Source of the DNA: Belnapia sp. F-4-1
GTDB lineage: Bacteria > Pseudomonadota > Alphaproteobacteria > Acetobacterales > Acetobacteraceae
Reading direction: 5' to 3'
Assembly (NCBI RefSeq): GCF_000802185.1
Contig: NZ_KN676113.1
Location: forward strand, 2,308,808-2,372,807
DNA: 64,000 nt
Part shown: piece after piece, positions 37,179 through 46,735 of the stretch
How positions within the stretch are numbered: the first letter of the stretch is position 1
How the letters are laid out: each line of letters opens with the position of its first letter
Program-made: the position numbers and the translations under genes
The notes under the pieces: generated by a model
The model's input: only the letters and a program-made list of their open reading frames with translations
The model's database searches: none
What the model was told of the DNA's origin: nothing

Positions 37179-38883
37179 CCATGCCGTAGCTGCCCCGCAG
37201 GGCGTCGCTGAGGCGGTCGCCTATGCCGAGGCGGTGGTGGGTGGCGCCATCCCGGCCGGGCGGCTGGCAGTGCTCGCCTGTGCGCGCTTCTTGCGTGACA
37301 AGGCCGCGGCCGAGGCAGGGCAGGGGCCCTGGGCCTTTCGCCCTGATTTGGTCGAGGCAGCGCTGCTGTTCGCCGGGCAGATGCCGAACATCAAGGGCCC
37401 AGAGGCCGGCCAGCCGTTGCGGCTCATGGCGTGGCAGAAGCTGGTCTTCGCCAACCTCTTCGGCTTCGTCGAGCGAGGCACCACCACGCGCCGGTTCCGC
37501 CAGGCGGTGGTGTTCGTCCCCCGCGGCAACGGCAAGACGACGCTCGCCGCGCCGATCGCGCTGTACCTGACCTTCGTCGAGGGTGAGGGGGGTGCTGAGG
37601 GCTATGCTGCGGCGGTGACGCGGGATCAGGCCCGGATCCTGTTCGATGCCGCCCAGCAGATGGCGAGGAGAACAGGGGCTTTTCGCCAGGCCTTCGGGGT
37701 CGGTGTCGGCGCCAATGCGCTATACCAGGAGGCGACCGCGTCCAAGTTCGCCCCCGTCTCCTCGGACGCCAAGGCGCTGGACGGCCTCAATGTCCAGGTG
37801 GCGGTCTGCGATGAAATCGCCTCGCACAAGACGTCCGAGGTCTATGACGTGCTGCTGACCGCCATGGGCAAGCGGCGGCATCCGCTGTTGCTGTCCATCA
37901 GCACGGCGACCGGCAACACCACGGGCATCGGCAAGCAGCTCTGGGACTACGGCGTCCGGGTGCTGGAGGGCGCCCAGGAGGATGAGCGGCTGTTCACGCT
38001 GATCTATGCCGCCGACCCGGAGGATGACCCCTGGGACGAGGCGACCTGGATCAAGGCGAACCCGAGCTGGGGCCAAGCGGTGCAGCCGGACGCCATCCGC
38101 GCCATTATGAAGCAGGCGCGGAACAACCTAGCGCAGGAGACCGCCGCCCGGACTCGACACCTGAACATCTGGTCCGGGGCCGATGAGGCGCTGTTCTCGA
38201 TGCGCGCTTGGCAGACCTGCCGCAACCCCGACCTGCGCCTGGAGGAGTTTGAGGGGCAGGAGTGCCACCTCGGCCTCGACCTTGCCAGCCGCACCGACTT
38301 GGCGGCGCTCGCCCTGGTCTTTCCCCAGACCTGCCGGGAGATCGGCAAGACGACCTATGCCGCCTTCGCCCGCTGCTACCTGAACGAGGAGGCTGTGCTC
38401 GAGGCCCGCAATGCCGCCTACCCCGGCTGGGCCGCAGCCGAGCACCTCGTGCTGACACCCGGCAACGAGACCGACTTCCAGGCCATCGAGGACGACATCC
38501 TGGAGCTCAGACGCCGCTTTCGTATCGTGAGCGTTGGCTATGACCCTTGGCAATCGACGCAGCTGGCGCAGCGGCTCCGGGCGCAGGACATCGAGATGGT
38601 CGAGTTCCGCTCGACAACCGCGAACTTCTCGCCGGCGATTATCGAGCTTGACGCTGCCATGCGCTCGGGCCGCCTCCAGCATGACGGCAACCCGGTGCTG
38701 GAGTGGTGTATCGGGAATGTCGTCGGCAAGGCGGACCGGCGAGGCAACCTCTACCCGACCAAAGCGCGCCCGGAGCAGAAGATCGACGCAGCCGTGGCGC
38801 TGATCATGGCGGTTGGTCGGTCGATGACTGAGCCGGAGCAGTTCACCAGCATCTTTGAGCGGGCGGAGTTGTGGCAGGCGTGA
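37156..38883 (+). CDS. Phage terminase large subunit
   Basis: A 575-residue packaging motor. The ATPase domain has Walker A VPRGNGKTT (about 121-129) and Walker B VAVCDE ending at residue 220. The RNase H-like nuclease domain begins CHLGLDLASRTDL with the first Asp at 375 and continues to the end (VSVGYDPWQ; KIDAAVALIMAV). It is full length and intact. No portal, protease, capsid or tail genes follow. Its nuclease part recurs as a pseudogene at 40.8-41.5 kb. Confidence 0.93.
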   Translation: MAARTLANHAVAAPQGVAEAVAYAEAVVGGAIPAGRLAVLACARFLRDKAAAEAGQGPWAFRPDLVEAALLFAGQMPNIKGPEAGQPLRLMAWQKLVFANLFGFVERGTTTRRFRQAVVFVPRGNGKTTLAAPIALYLTFVEGEGGAEGYAAAVTRDQARILFDAAQQMARRTGAFRQAFGVGVGANALYQEATASKFAPVSSDAKALDGLNVQVAVCDEIASHKTSEVYDVLLTAMGKRRHPLLLSISTATGNTTGIGKQLWDYGVRVLEGAQEDERLFTLIYAADPEDDPWDEATWIKANPSWGQAVQPDAIRAIMKQARNNLAQETAARTRHLNIWSGADEALFSMRAWQTCRNPDLRLEEFEGQECHLGLDLASRTDLAALALVFPQTCREIGKTTYAAFARCYLNEEAVLEARNAAYPGWAAAEHLVLTPGNETDFQAIEDDILELRRRFRIVSVGYDPWQSTQLAQRLRAQDIEMVEFRSTTANFSPAIIELDAAMRSGRLQHDGNPVLEWCIGNVVGKADRRGNLYPTKARPEQKIDAAVALIMAVGRSMTEPEQFTSIFERAELWQA

Positions 38884-39142
38884 GGCAATATGGGAGTAGC
38901 AAACGGAGTTATAGACGTAGTGATTAGCAGGACCTCTCGTTCAGCAGTAAAGCAATATCTTAAATAAGATTTACACGCATTAGAGACAAATTTCTTTTAC
39001 TTGTTTGCGAATGGCTTGCTTAAGAGCAGCGTTTTGGGGCGCTGGAAAACTCCATGTTGCCAGAATGTTGCTTTGATAAAAGCTAAGGACAGACCTTCAG
39101 CAGTGTTATGCTTTTTTGTCGTGCGCTTGATGGAGGCGGGCA
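38884..39142. other. AT-rich junction after the terminase gene
   Basis: Composition falls abruptly from the surrounding GC level (runs such as ATCTTAAATAAGATTTACA). No gene is seen. It marks the left edge of the foreign segment that carries the desaturase-like gene. A short inverted element ATCTTAAATAAGAT lies near 38957-38970. Confidence 0.55.
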
Positions 39143-39439
39143 ATGACCGTTAAATGGAATGGAGTTCCAGATAAGCCTGAATGCAGTGGATGGCATTGGG
39201 TGGAGGATGCAACAGGATTGCGCCCACTGCTTTGGCGAGGGGATGACTGGCCTGAGAAGGCTGACTGCCGCGAGTGGCAAGACGGCACAATCATCTGCTC
39301 ACCATCGGACATGTGTGGTGATCGGTACTTCGGGCCAGTGACCATGCCCGAGGTTGTAGCTAGCCGCTTCAGGGCGACATACATCGCTCAGCCCACGTTG
39401 AGAGGCTCAAATCTTTGGACAAGCCTGCTAAGGCTGTGA
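39143..39439 (+). CDS. Hypothetical 98-residue Trp-rich protein
   Basis: A small protein with a good GGAGG six bases before its ATG. It has six Trp residues, in a pattern MTVKWNGVPD, SGWHWVEDATG, PLLWRGDDWP and a Cys-containing SPSDMCGDRYFGPV. I recognise no family. Its codon use is less GC-biased than the terminase's, like the desaturase-like gene that follows, so both probably arrived together. Confidence 0.55.
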   Translation: MTVKWNGVPDKPECSGWHWVEDATGLRPLLWRGDDWPEKADCREWQDGTIICSPSDMCGDRYFGPVTMPEVVASRFRATYIAQPTLRGSNLWTSLLRL

Positions 39440-39575
39440 AGGGCCGCGTGCGCGTACCCAGGTGTAAGCGCCAACGGTAGCTTTCGCCAAATTGTATACG
39501 AAACAGAACTCTCTTGCTACTTCTTGGTTTGAATACGGTGCGATGCCGTGCCGTAAGCCAGGGAGAGCATACCTT

Positions 39576-40763
39576 ATGACGTTCGTTGGTCCATCGACAG
39601 TTGCTGACCAACCTCGTGTTTCGATAAAACATCAAACGGACCCAAGGGCACAAATGTCAGAACGGCTTCCGGCTGTTGTCCAGCCGTTCCTGACTTGGCT
39701 CACGGCGAGACCAGCGCCCGGTGAGACCGCGTCACCTCGCTCAGCTAGCAGTTTTGTCGTGAGTGCGTTGGCTTGGATGCTAGTGGGTTGCGGCTTAAGC
39801 TTGTGCCCACTGCTACTTGTCGAGCCTCCTTATTGGGTATGGCTTCTGCTACCTCTTGGCCTCCTTGCCACAAGCTGCGGCCTTGGGATTTTTCAGGTGA
39901 TCATTTTTCATCACTGTTCCCATGGCACAGTTTTTCGTACGCGTGAGCGCAATCGCCGAGTTGGAAGGCTTATCTCAGCGCTGCTTCTCTTCAAAAGATT
40001 TGATGATTACCAGCGTGAGCACATGCTGCACCACAGCCCGAAAAAGCTGCTCACTGAAGAGGATGAGTTTGCCGACTTTGTGCTCGGCCTGTGTGGGTTA
40101 GAGCCAGGCATGCCGAAGCGAGAGGCATGGAGACGTATTGGCACGAACCTCGTCTCGCCCGTCTTTCACTCGCGGTTCCTCCTTCGTCGTGTTCGGGCCA
40201 GCCTATTTACTGGGGACAAGGCACACGACCTCGTTGGGCGTATCACTTGGGGTTCCCTCTTACTCGTTGCAGCTGCAACAGGTACATTGTTCGAGTTGTC
40301 AGTCGCGCTGGTCCTGCCCGTTACCATCCTGCTGCAGGCTGCGACGGTCCTCCGGATCCTATGTGAACACCGCTTCCCAGAAGCAGACCTGATCTCCACG
40401 CGCGACCGAGCATTTGTCTGCCACGCGACAACCGGCGTGTTCCCCGGCGTCTCGCCCCCAGAGATGAGCGCCTCGACCGTTGCAAGCGTGCTTAGCTGGG
40501 CAATTTGGTGGTCTAAGATGCTTACTGTTCACCTCTTTGCTCGGATTTTCGTACTGGTCGGTGATGCGCCTTGTCACGACTTTCATCATCGCAGGCCGGC
40601 TACGCGCCGTTGGACCGATTACATCCATGCGCGGCAGGAGGACCTCGAAGCGGGTTCTCCAGGCTTCCCGAGTGGCTACTTCGAGTCATGGGGGCTTTTT
40701 CAGGCAATCGACAGCAATCTTGCATCCCTTGCTGCCACAGCCCGGGACGCTATTCGCCATTAG
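39576..40763 (+). CDS. Fatty acid desaturase-like membrane protein
   Basis: A 395-residue integral-membrane di-iron protein by its three histidine boxes: HHCSHG (112-117), HMLHH (149-153) and HDFHH (334-338). Hydrophobic pairs lie around residues 60-110 and 225-275. The layout matches membrane fatty acid desaturases and hydroxylases that introduce double bonds or hydroxyls into acyl chains or carotenoids. GGAGAG eight bases upstream favours the ATG at 39576. It sits between the terminase and a second partial terminase copy, which is odd for a lipid gene and suggests cargo. Substrate unknown. Confidence 0.82.
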   Translation: MTFVGPSTVADQPRVSIKHQTDPRAQMSERLPAVVQPFLTWLTARPAPGETASPRSASSFVVSALAWMLVGCGLSLCPLLLVEPPYWVWLLLPLGLLATSCGLGIFQVIIFHHCSHGTVFRTRERNRRVGRLISALLLFKRFDDYQREHMLHHSPKKLLTEEDEFADFVLGLCGLEPGMPKREAWRRIGTNLVSPVFHSRFLLRRVRASLFTGDKAHDLVGRITWGSLLLVAAATGTLFELSVALVLPVTILLQAATVLRILCEHRFPEADLISTRDRAFVCHATTGVFPGVSPPEMSASTVASVLSWAIWWSKMLTVHLFARIFVLVGDAPCHDFHHRRPATRRWTDYIHARQEDLEAGSPGFPSGYFESWGLFQAIDSNLASLAATARDAIRH

Positions 40764-40817
40764 CCCAGACAGCTAACGCGCTTCTCTGACGAAAAGCAGC
40801 CTTTCCCCGACGATGCA

Positions 40818-41482
40818 TGCCGCAGCCCGAAGTTGCGGCTTGAGGACTTCGAGGGCAGGAGTGCCATCTCGGCCTCGACTTCGCCAGCCGCACCGACCTG
40901 GCGGCACTGGCCCTGGTCTTCCCGCAGGCCTGCCGCGAGACGGGGAAGACGACCTACGCCGCCTTCGCCCGCTACTACCTGAACGAGGAGGCTGTGCTGG
41001 AGGCGCGGAATGCCTCGTACCCGGGCTGGACAGCGACCGAGCACCTCGTGCTGACGCCCGGCAACGAGACCGACTTCCAGGCGATCGAGGACGACATCCT
41101 GGAGTTCAGCCGTCGCTTCCGGATCGTCAGTGTCGGTTATGATCCATGGCAATCGACGCAGTTGGCGCAGCGGCTTCGGGCGCAGGACATCGAGATGGTG
41201 GAGTTCCGCTCGACTACGGCGAACTTCTCGCCGGCGATCATCGAGCTCGATGCCGCTATGCGCTCCGGCCGCGTCCAGCATGACGGCAATCCGGTGCTGG
41301 AGTGGTGCATCGGCAACGTGGTCGGCAAGCCGGATCGGCGGGGCAACCTCTACCCGACCAAGGCGCGACCGGAGCAGAAGATCGACGCCGCCGTCGCGCT
41401 TATCATGGCGGTCGGACGCTCGATGACTGAGCCGGAGCAGTTCACCAGCATCTTTGAGCGGGCGGAGTTGTGGCCGGCGTGA
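40818..41482 (+). pseudogene. Partial, frameshifted copy of the terminase nuclease domain
   Basis: Homologous to the last 220 residues of the terminase large subunit (from about residue 355). A one-base loss near 40853 (GAGGGCAGG where the intact gene has GAGGGGCAGG) breaks the frame. After that the match is close, for example in VSVGYDPWQSTQLAQRLRAQ and the ending FERAELWPA. There are many synonymous differences, so it comes from a related phage rather than a fresh duplication. The ATPase half is absent. Confidence 0.9.
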
Positions 41483-41747
41483 GGCGATGAACCTAATGGG
41501 TCACTTGTCTCAAGACGCGACATTCCTGACGGTGTCTCTCGGGGATCGAATTGGGCAAGCCACGGCGACCGGTAAGAACAATCCAACGACGATGCGGGCT
41601 TACCTAGCGACGTCTCAGCTCATGACAAGGAAGATCGTTGCGGAAAATTAGCGCTTGAGTTGCGCGGCTATATAAACTTATGGTCGCTTAACATTATCAA
41701 AACTCTCGCTGAGAGAGTGTGCACTAAAACATCCTAGGGGCGAGCCC

Positions 41748-43118
41748 ATGCCGGACACCGTGATCCCAACTGCCTTCGAGGCATACTTCCTGCAACTTGT
41801 AAATCAGTCGCGCGTGCAGGCGGGGGTCAAACCACTCGCCTTCGATGGCGAGTTGGTCAGTGCCTCCGGAACCCACAGCGAATGGATGATCGCGCAGGAC
41901 GTGTTCTCCCACACAGGCGTCAACGGGAGTTCGCCAGGGGACCGCATCAACGCCGCCGGCTACGGGGCGTCAACCTGGGGCGAGAATATCGCCTATATTG
42001 GTGGGTCAGGAGCGGCCACTCTAGACGAGGCCGACGTGCAACAGCTGCACACGAACCTCATGAACAGCCCGGGGCACAAAGCCAACATCCTGAGCGCCAA
42101 CTTCACCGAAGTCGGGATCGGCCTGGTCCAGGGTGACTACAATGGCCGTCCAGCGGTGATGGTCACAGAGAACTTCGGTCGTCCGAACTCGACCGAGGCC
42201 GCTGAACCGGACGAGATCACCCAAGCGCCAACCCCGACCACCCCGGCGCCTACGACGAAGCTGCCAGTGTCCCTGAGCGCGGGCACGGGCTCTGACACTC
42301 TTGTCCTGAGGATCGCCCAGGATCACTACCAGGGCGACGCCCAGTACACGGTCAGCATTGATGGCCGTCAGATCGGTGGCACCTTCACCGCCTCGGCCCT
42401 GCATTCAGTTGGCGCTGCTGATACCCTCACCCTCAGGGGTGATTGGGCCGCGGGTGCCCACCGGGTGGAAGTGAAATTTTTCAATGACGCATGGGGCGGA
42501 ACCGCGACCGCCGACCGCAATCTCTATGTCGAGGGCGCAACCTACAACGGGAAAGCGGTCAGCGGTGCCGATCTGGACCTGATGAGCGCCGGAACCGCGG
42601 CATTCAGTTTCACCGAAGTCAGCACCGCTCCAACGTCAACCCCAGACAAGTCCGGTGTGATATCGATGGAGGCATACTTCCTGCAGCTCGTGAACGCGTC
42701 GCGGGCTGAGGTGGGGGTGAAACCGCTCGCCTTCGACGCCGAGCTGGTCAAGGCGGCGGGCGCGCATAGCGATTGGATGCTGACCGCGGATGTATTCTCG
42801 CACACCGGGGCCAATGGCAGCACCGTCGGTGACCGCATCAAGGCAGCTGGTTACGGCGCAACAGCCTGGGGCGAGAACATCGCCTACATCAGCGGGTCCG
42901 GAGCGGCGACGTTGGACGAAGCCGACGTGCAGCAGCTGCACAACAACCTTATGAACAGTCCAGGCCACAAGGCCAATATCCTGAATGCGAACTACACCGA
43001 AATCGGGATCGGTTTGACGCAAGGTAACTATAACGGACGAGCGGCCATCTTCGTGACGGAGGACTTCGGGCGCCCCAACTCCACTGAGGCCCTCGAGACG
43101 GATGGCTGGTTCATCTGA
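41748..43118 (+). CDS. Secreted-type CAP-CBM-CAP protein
   Basis: A 456-residue protein with two CAP/SCP domains (about 10-150 and 303-446) around a carbohydrate-binding module (about 172-290). Each CAP domain has the EAYFLQLVN start, HSEWM/HSDWM with the metal-site His, FSHTG, WGENIAYI and NSPGHKANIL. The central module (SDTLVLRIAQDHYQGDAQYTV; DAWGGTATADRNLYV) is like the calcium-dependent xylan-binding CBM60 type. No signal peptide is visible, so type I secretion or phage-like release is possible. CAP proteins lack a single fixed function. Copies of the CAP unit are closely similar, implying internal duplication. Confidence 0.85.
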   Translation: MPDTVIPTAFEAYFLQLVNQSRVQAGVKPLAFDGELVSASGTHSEWMIAQDVFSHTGVNGSSPGDRINAAGYGASTWGENIAYIGGSGAATLDEADVQQLHTNLMNSPGHKANILSANFTEVGIGLVQGDYNGRPAVMVTENFGRPNSTEAAEPDEITQAPTPTTPAPTTKLPVSLSAGTGSDTLVLRIAQDHYQGDAQYTVSIDGRQIGGTFTASALHSVGAADTLTLRGDWAAGAHRVEVKFFNDAWGGTATADRNLYVEGATYNGKAVSGADLDLMSAGTAAFSFTEVSTAPTSTPDKSGVISMEAYFLQLVNASRAEVGVKPLAFDAELVKAAGAHSDWMLTADVFSHTGANGSTVGDRIKAAGYGATAWGENIAYISGSGAATLDEADVQQLHNNLMNSPGHKANILNANYTEIGIGLTQGNYNGRAAIFVTEDFGRPNSTEALETDGWFI

Positions 43119-43218
43119 ACTGTGCCCACGAAGATGCCTGGCCAGGAGATTGGCAAGGCTTTGCAGGTGTGCAGTAAGCAAACGCAGCACCGCTCCACTT
43201 CGAACGGTAGGACAATCA

Positions 43219-43241
43219 GATGGCCATCTCATGTGGCCATC
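43219..43241. terminator. Hairpin downstream of the CAP protein gene
   Basis: GATGGCCA (43219-43226) and TGGCCATC (43234-43241) pair perfectly around a seven-base loop, about 100 bases after the stop. No T-run follows. The stretch 43119-43425 holds no gene and nothing else I recognise. Confidence 0.4.
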
Positions 43242-43425
43242 CGGGAAGTGCCCAGAATAGCCCATCTCGAGGCAGCTGACCCACTAGTGAACGAGATCTG
43301 GGGTTCGGTACCCTAGGGCGCTCTCCTCCATCGTGGTGCTGCTCGGCCGGTCTCAATCCAAGTCCGGGTTGGAGGCGGGGCGCCGGCTAAAGTAAGCTGC
43401 CGAAGCGGATGGAAGGACGAGGCAG

Positions 43426-43815
43426 ATGCCTAGGATCAGCCGGTTTAACCCAAAGGAGCTGCATGCGCCGCTCGGGCGGTACTCGCACGTGGTCGGCGTT
43501 GCGCCGGGGTCACGGCGCGTCGTGCTTTCAGGACAAGTCGGAGTGCGGCCGGACGGATCCGTCTCGGAGGACGCGGGCGAGCAGGCCGCGCAGGTGGTCC
43601 GGAACATTCAAGCCGCTTTGACCTCCGAGGGGCTAACAGCAGCGGACATCGTCAAGGTCACGATCTACCTTACCGATCGCGCCGGCATCCCAGCGTGGCG
43701 GGCGCATCGAGAGACCTTCCTCGGCGAAATGGAGCCCGCTTCCACCCTGCTGCTCGTCGCCGGCCTTGCCGACCCGCGCTTTGTCATCGAGGTAGACGTG
43801 GAGGCTGCCGGCTAA
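43426..43815 (+). CDS. RidA/YjgF family protein
   Basis: A 129-residue member of the RidA family, which hydrolyses reactive enamine/imine intermediates made by PLP enzymes such as threonine dehydratase. The YSHVVGVAPGSRRVVLSGQV segment, DIVKVTIYLTDRAGIPAW and the C-terminal strand FVIEVDVEAAG follow the family plan; the expected Arg is in the PRFVIEV region. GGAAGGACGAGG precedes the ATG. The stop codon TAA is also one copy of the target duplication of the IS5-type element that follows. Confidence 0.87.
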   Translation: MPRISRFNPKELHAPLGRYSHVVGVAPGSRRVVLSGQVGVRPDGSVSEDAGEQAAQVVRNIQAALTSEGLTAADIVKVTIYLTDRAGIPAWRAHRETFLGEMEPASTLLLVAGLADPRFVIEVDVEAAG

Positions 43816-44748
43816 GTGTCCATCCGGGAACAGATTGAATGATCTGAATCGGTTGTGATTGGCTCTTAACGGCGATGGCCGGAAGAAGAGCGTGCATGTG
43901 GACACCCGAGAACCGGCCGAAATACGACCGCAGCAAGCTCCGCTACCCGAGTGATCTGACCGACGAGGAGTGGTCGATGATCAGCCCTTTGATCCCGGGT
44001 GCGAAGGGCGGCGGCAACAAGCGGACGATCGACGTGCGCGCGGTGCTGAATGGGGTGATGTACATCCTGAGCACCGGCTGCCAATGGGCGGCGCTGCCGA
44101 AAGACCTGCCGCCGCGGAGCACGGTGAACGACTACCTCCGGCGCTGGGATGAGGACCGGACGCTCGACCGCATCCACTACGCGCTCTACGTGCTGTGCCG
44201 GGAGCAGGCTGGACGCGAGGCCAGCCCGACGGCGGCAATCATCGATAGCCAGAGCGTGAAGAGTGCGGAAAAAGGGGGCGCTGCATCGACCCCTCGGGCT
44301 ACGACGCGGGCAAGAAGATCAAAGGCAAGAAGCGGCACGTCCTGGTCGACACCCAAGGTCTGCTGATGCAGGCCATCATCCACGCCGCCGACATCCAGGA
44401 CCGCGATGGTGGCGTGCTGCTGATGGGCTCGCTGTTCGGCCTCTACCCCTTCCTGCTGAAGCTCTACGCCGACGGCGGGTACCAGGGCGCCAACTTCCAG
44501 GCCGGACTGCGCACGACTTGTCGCCAGATCAACCTCGAGATCGTCAAGCGGTCCGAGTTGCGCAAGTTCGTCGTGCTGCCGAAGCGGTGGATTGTCGAGC
44601 GCTCCATCGCCTGGCTCAATCGCTGCCGACGATTGGCCAAGGATTGGGAGTGCCTGAACCGTCGCGCGCTTGCCTTCCTGCGCTGGGCTTCCGTCCGTCG
44701 CATGCTCCGAAGGCTATGTCAGAAAACCACATGATCCCGGACGGACTC
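43816..44748 (+). mobile_element. IS5-family insertion sequence (two-frame transposase group)
   Basis: A 933-bp element. Left end GTGTCCATCCGGGA (43816 on) and the reverse complement of the right end, GAGTCCGTCCGGGA (from 44748), form terminal inverted repeats with two differences. TAA flanks both sides (43813-43815 and 44749-44751), the expected short target duplication. The whole interior is the transposase gene. It entered exactly at the ridA stop codon without harming that gene. Confidence 0.88.
43875..44734 (+). CDS. IS5-family transposase, expressed by -1 frameshift
   Basis: DDE transposase in two overlapping frames. The first (from 43875) has RYPSDLTDEEWSMISPLIPG, the N-terminal DUF4096-like domain, and the first catalytic Asp in AAIIDSQSVKSA. 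At about 44267-44276 a run AAAAAGGGGG lets ribosomes slip by -1 into the second frame, which gives CIDPSGYDAGKKIKGKKRHV, LYADGGYQG with the second Asp, and WIVERSIAWLNRCRR with the catalytic Glu. Both halves are complete, so the element may be active. Confidence 0.87.
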
Positions 44749-45023
44749 TAAGCCGCCGTTGCAGCTCGTCTCGCTTGTGCAGCACATTCGACGGAGATGG
44801 GTAGGAAGTCGTCAGACCACGCGGGTGAATTTTGAGCCGCGGCTACTGCCGGCTGAGTGGCACAGTCAGGCTTACGGACATCACCGTGGCGAGGCAGGCG
44901 GTGTTTCGTAGTAACCCGCCTGCGCTGTTCACCACCAAACAATGGCCTCCGATCGATAGTGAATAAAGGAGGCTTGCTCTCGCACTAATCATTGACTCCG
45001 TCGCTCATACGGTTTGGGAAAAC

Positions 45024-46607
45024 ATGCACTCGGTAGAGCTATTCGAACTGATCGTCGGCATGTTCCTGGCGGTCCTCGTCTTACAGTACGTAGCTCTCCG
45101 CTTGAGGCTGCCGCCAGCGGTTGCTCTTCTCCTGGGTGGCGGCGCGCTTGCCTTCGTTCCTGGTCTCCCAACCGTAGAACTTGATCCGGAACTGGTGCTG
45201 GTCATCTTCCTTCCGCCGCTCCTAATGGATGGCGCTTGGTTTACGGCACTGGCCCCGTTCCGCCGCCATCTCGGCGGTATAACTTCGCTCGCGGTCGGCG
45301 CGGTGCTGTTCACAGCGGCGGTCGTTGCAGTGGTTACGAAGCTGGTCCTGCCAGATCTCCCTTGGGCAGCATGCGTCGCCTTGGGCGCTATCGTCTCGCC
45401 GCCTGACGCCGTTTCAGCCAGAGCAGTCCTGCAACGCGTGAAGCTGCCGCGTCGGCTTGGTACTCTTTTGGAAGGCGAAAGCCTCCTCAATGATGCGACA
45501 GGGATCGTGCTGTTTCGATTTGCGGTGGCGGCCGCTGTCACCGGAGCCTTCAGTCTCGGCGAGGCGGTAGGCAGTTTTGCTGTCCTTGTAGGCGGCGGAA
45601 TCGTAGTCGGTGGCGTCATCGGAGCGGCCTGGGTTCTGCTGCTCCGCCGCCTCGGTGACGACCAGCTGATGATTGCTGCCTCTGTGCTGGTGTGCTGGGC
45701 AAGTTATCTCGCTGGCGAGAAGCTGCATGCTTCGGGCGTCATTGCAACCGTGACGGCGGGTCTGGTTTGTGGCTGGTACCAGCACGTCATTCTGACAGCG
45801 AGCGTCCGTATCCGTGCCCTCTCGTTCTGGCAGGTGATGATTTCCCTGCTCGAGGCGGCCGTGTTCGTCCTGATTGGCCTATCGCTGCGTGGAGTGATCG
45901 ACCGTGTCGGCGGGATCAGTGTCGTCATAGAGGACATGGCGTGGTCGGTCGCGGCAATCATTGCCGCCGTCACGCTCGCCCGCTTCGCTTGGATCTTTGG
46001 CTCGGACGCTATCCTAGGACTTCTAAATCGAGCAGGTTGGCGTGGGGTGGAGCCCCTGGGTTCGCGGGCCGCATGCGTGATGAGTTGGGCGGGGATGCGC
46101 GGCGTGGTGACGCTTGCGGTGGCATTATCCCTGCCCGAAACCATGCCAGGACGCGACCTGATGCTGGTAGCGGCGTTTGCCGTCATCCTAGTGACAGTGA
46201 TCCTTCAAGGCATGACGCTTGGTCTTGTGATACGCATAGCTGGGCTTCAGGAAGACGAACGCAGTAAGCCGCCGCTCGATCTCTTTGCTGCAGAGGTTGC
46301 CATGCTCAAGGCGCAGTTCGTCGAGGTCGAGCGTATGGCCTACGCGTCAGACGGTTCGCTTCTCCACCCGCGCCTGCTCGACAGCTATCGGCGGCGGGCG
46401 ACTCTCTCAGCGGAGTTTCTTGGAAGCCCAGAGGAACGTGACCAAAGTATCGCTGCCCACTACGATGTCATCCTTGCCGCCGTTGCGGCCGGACGTGCCG
46501 AGCTCGTCCGCCTTCACCGGGCGCGGCAGATCGACGACGAAACGCTTCACGACCTAGAGCGTGATCTCGACCTTGAAGAGCTCATTGCAATCGCGGCAAA
46601 GGGTTGA
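45024..46607 (+). CDS. Na+/H+ antiporter, CPA1 (NhaP/NhaP2) type
   Basis: A 527-residue inner-membrane exchanger. About 12 hydrophobic segments fill residues 1-410. The ion site of CPA1 carriers is seen as ESLLNDATGIVLFR (ND pair in the fifth or sixth segment), with SPPDAVSARAVLQR before it and SWAGMRGVVTLAVALSLP later. A cytosolic tail of about 110 residues is helical and charged. It exchanges protons for Na+ or K+ and serves pH and salt tolerance. The 275 bases before it, after the IS element, hold no gene. Confidence 0.9.
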   Translation: MHSVELFELIVGMFLAVLVLQYVALRLRLPPAVALLLGGGALAFVPGLPTVELDPELVLVIFLPPLLMDGAWFTALAPFRRHLGGITSLAVGAVLFTAAVVAVVTKLVLPDLPWAACVALGAIVSPPDAVSARAVLQRVKLPRRLGTLLEGESLLNDATGIVLFRFAVAAAVTGAFSLGEAVGSFAVLVGGGIVVGGVIGAAWVLLLRRLGDDQLMIAASVLVCWASYLAGEKLHASGVIATVTAGLVCGWYQHVILTASVRIRALSFWQVMISLLEAAVFVLIGLSLRGVIDRVGGISVVIEDMAWSVAAIIAAVTLARFAWIFGSDAILGLLNRAGWRGVEPLGSRAACVMSWAGMRGVVTLAVALSLPETMPGRDLMLVAAFAVILVTVILQGMTLGLVIRIAGLQEDERSKPPLDLFAAEVAMLKAQFVEVERMAYASDGSLLHPRLLDSYRRRATLSAEFLGSPEERDQSIAAHYDVILAAVAAGRAELVRLHRARQIDDETLHDLERDLDLEELIAIAAKG

Positions 46608-46735
46608 TCTACGTTCCTTAGATTTGGCGGCGCATCGGTGTTGGCGGAGGTCGGGAGGACTGCTGCGGTTGCCCCAGCCCTGGTCAACGATAATGGTAAC
46701 GCGCTCTACTGCGGACGCGACGAGGAGAAACCGTC

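Noticed and set aside
41487..41651. Short frame after the partial terminase copy (MNLMGHLSQDATF...)
   Set aside because: No ribosome-binding site or known family; treated as intergenic.
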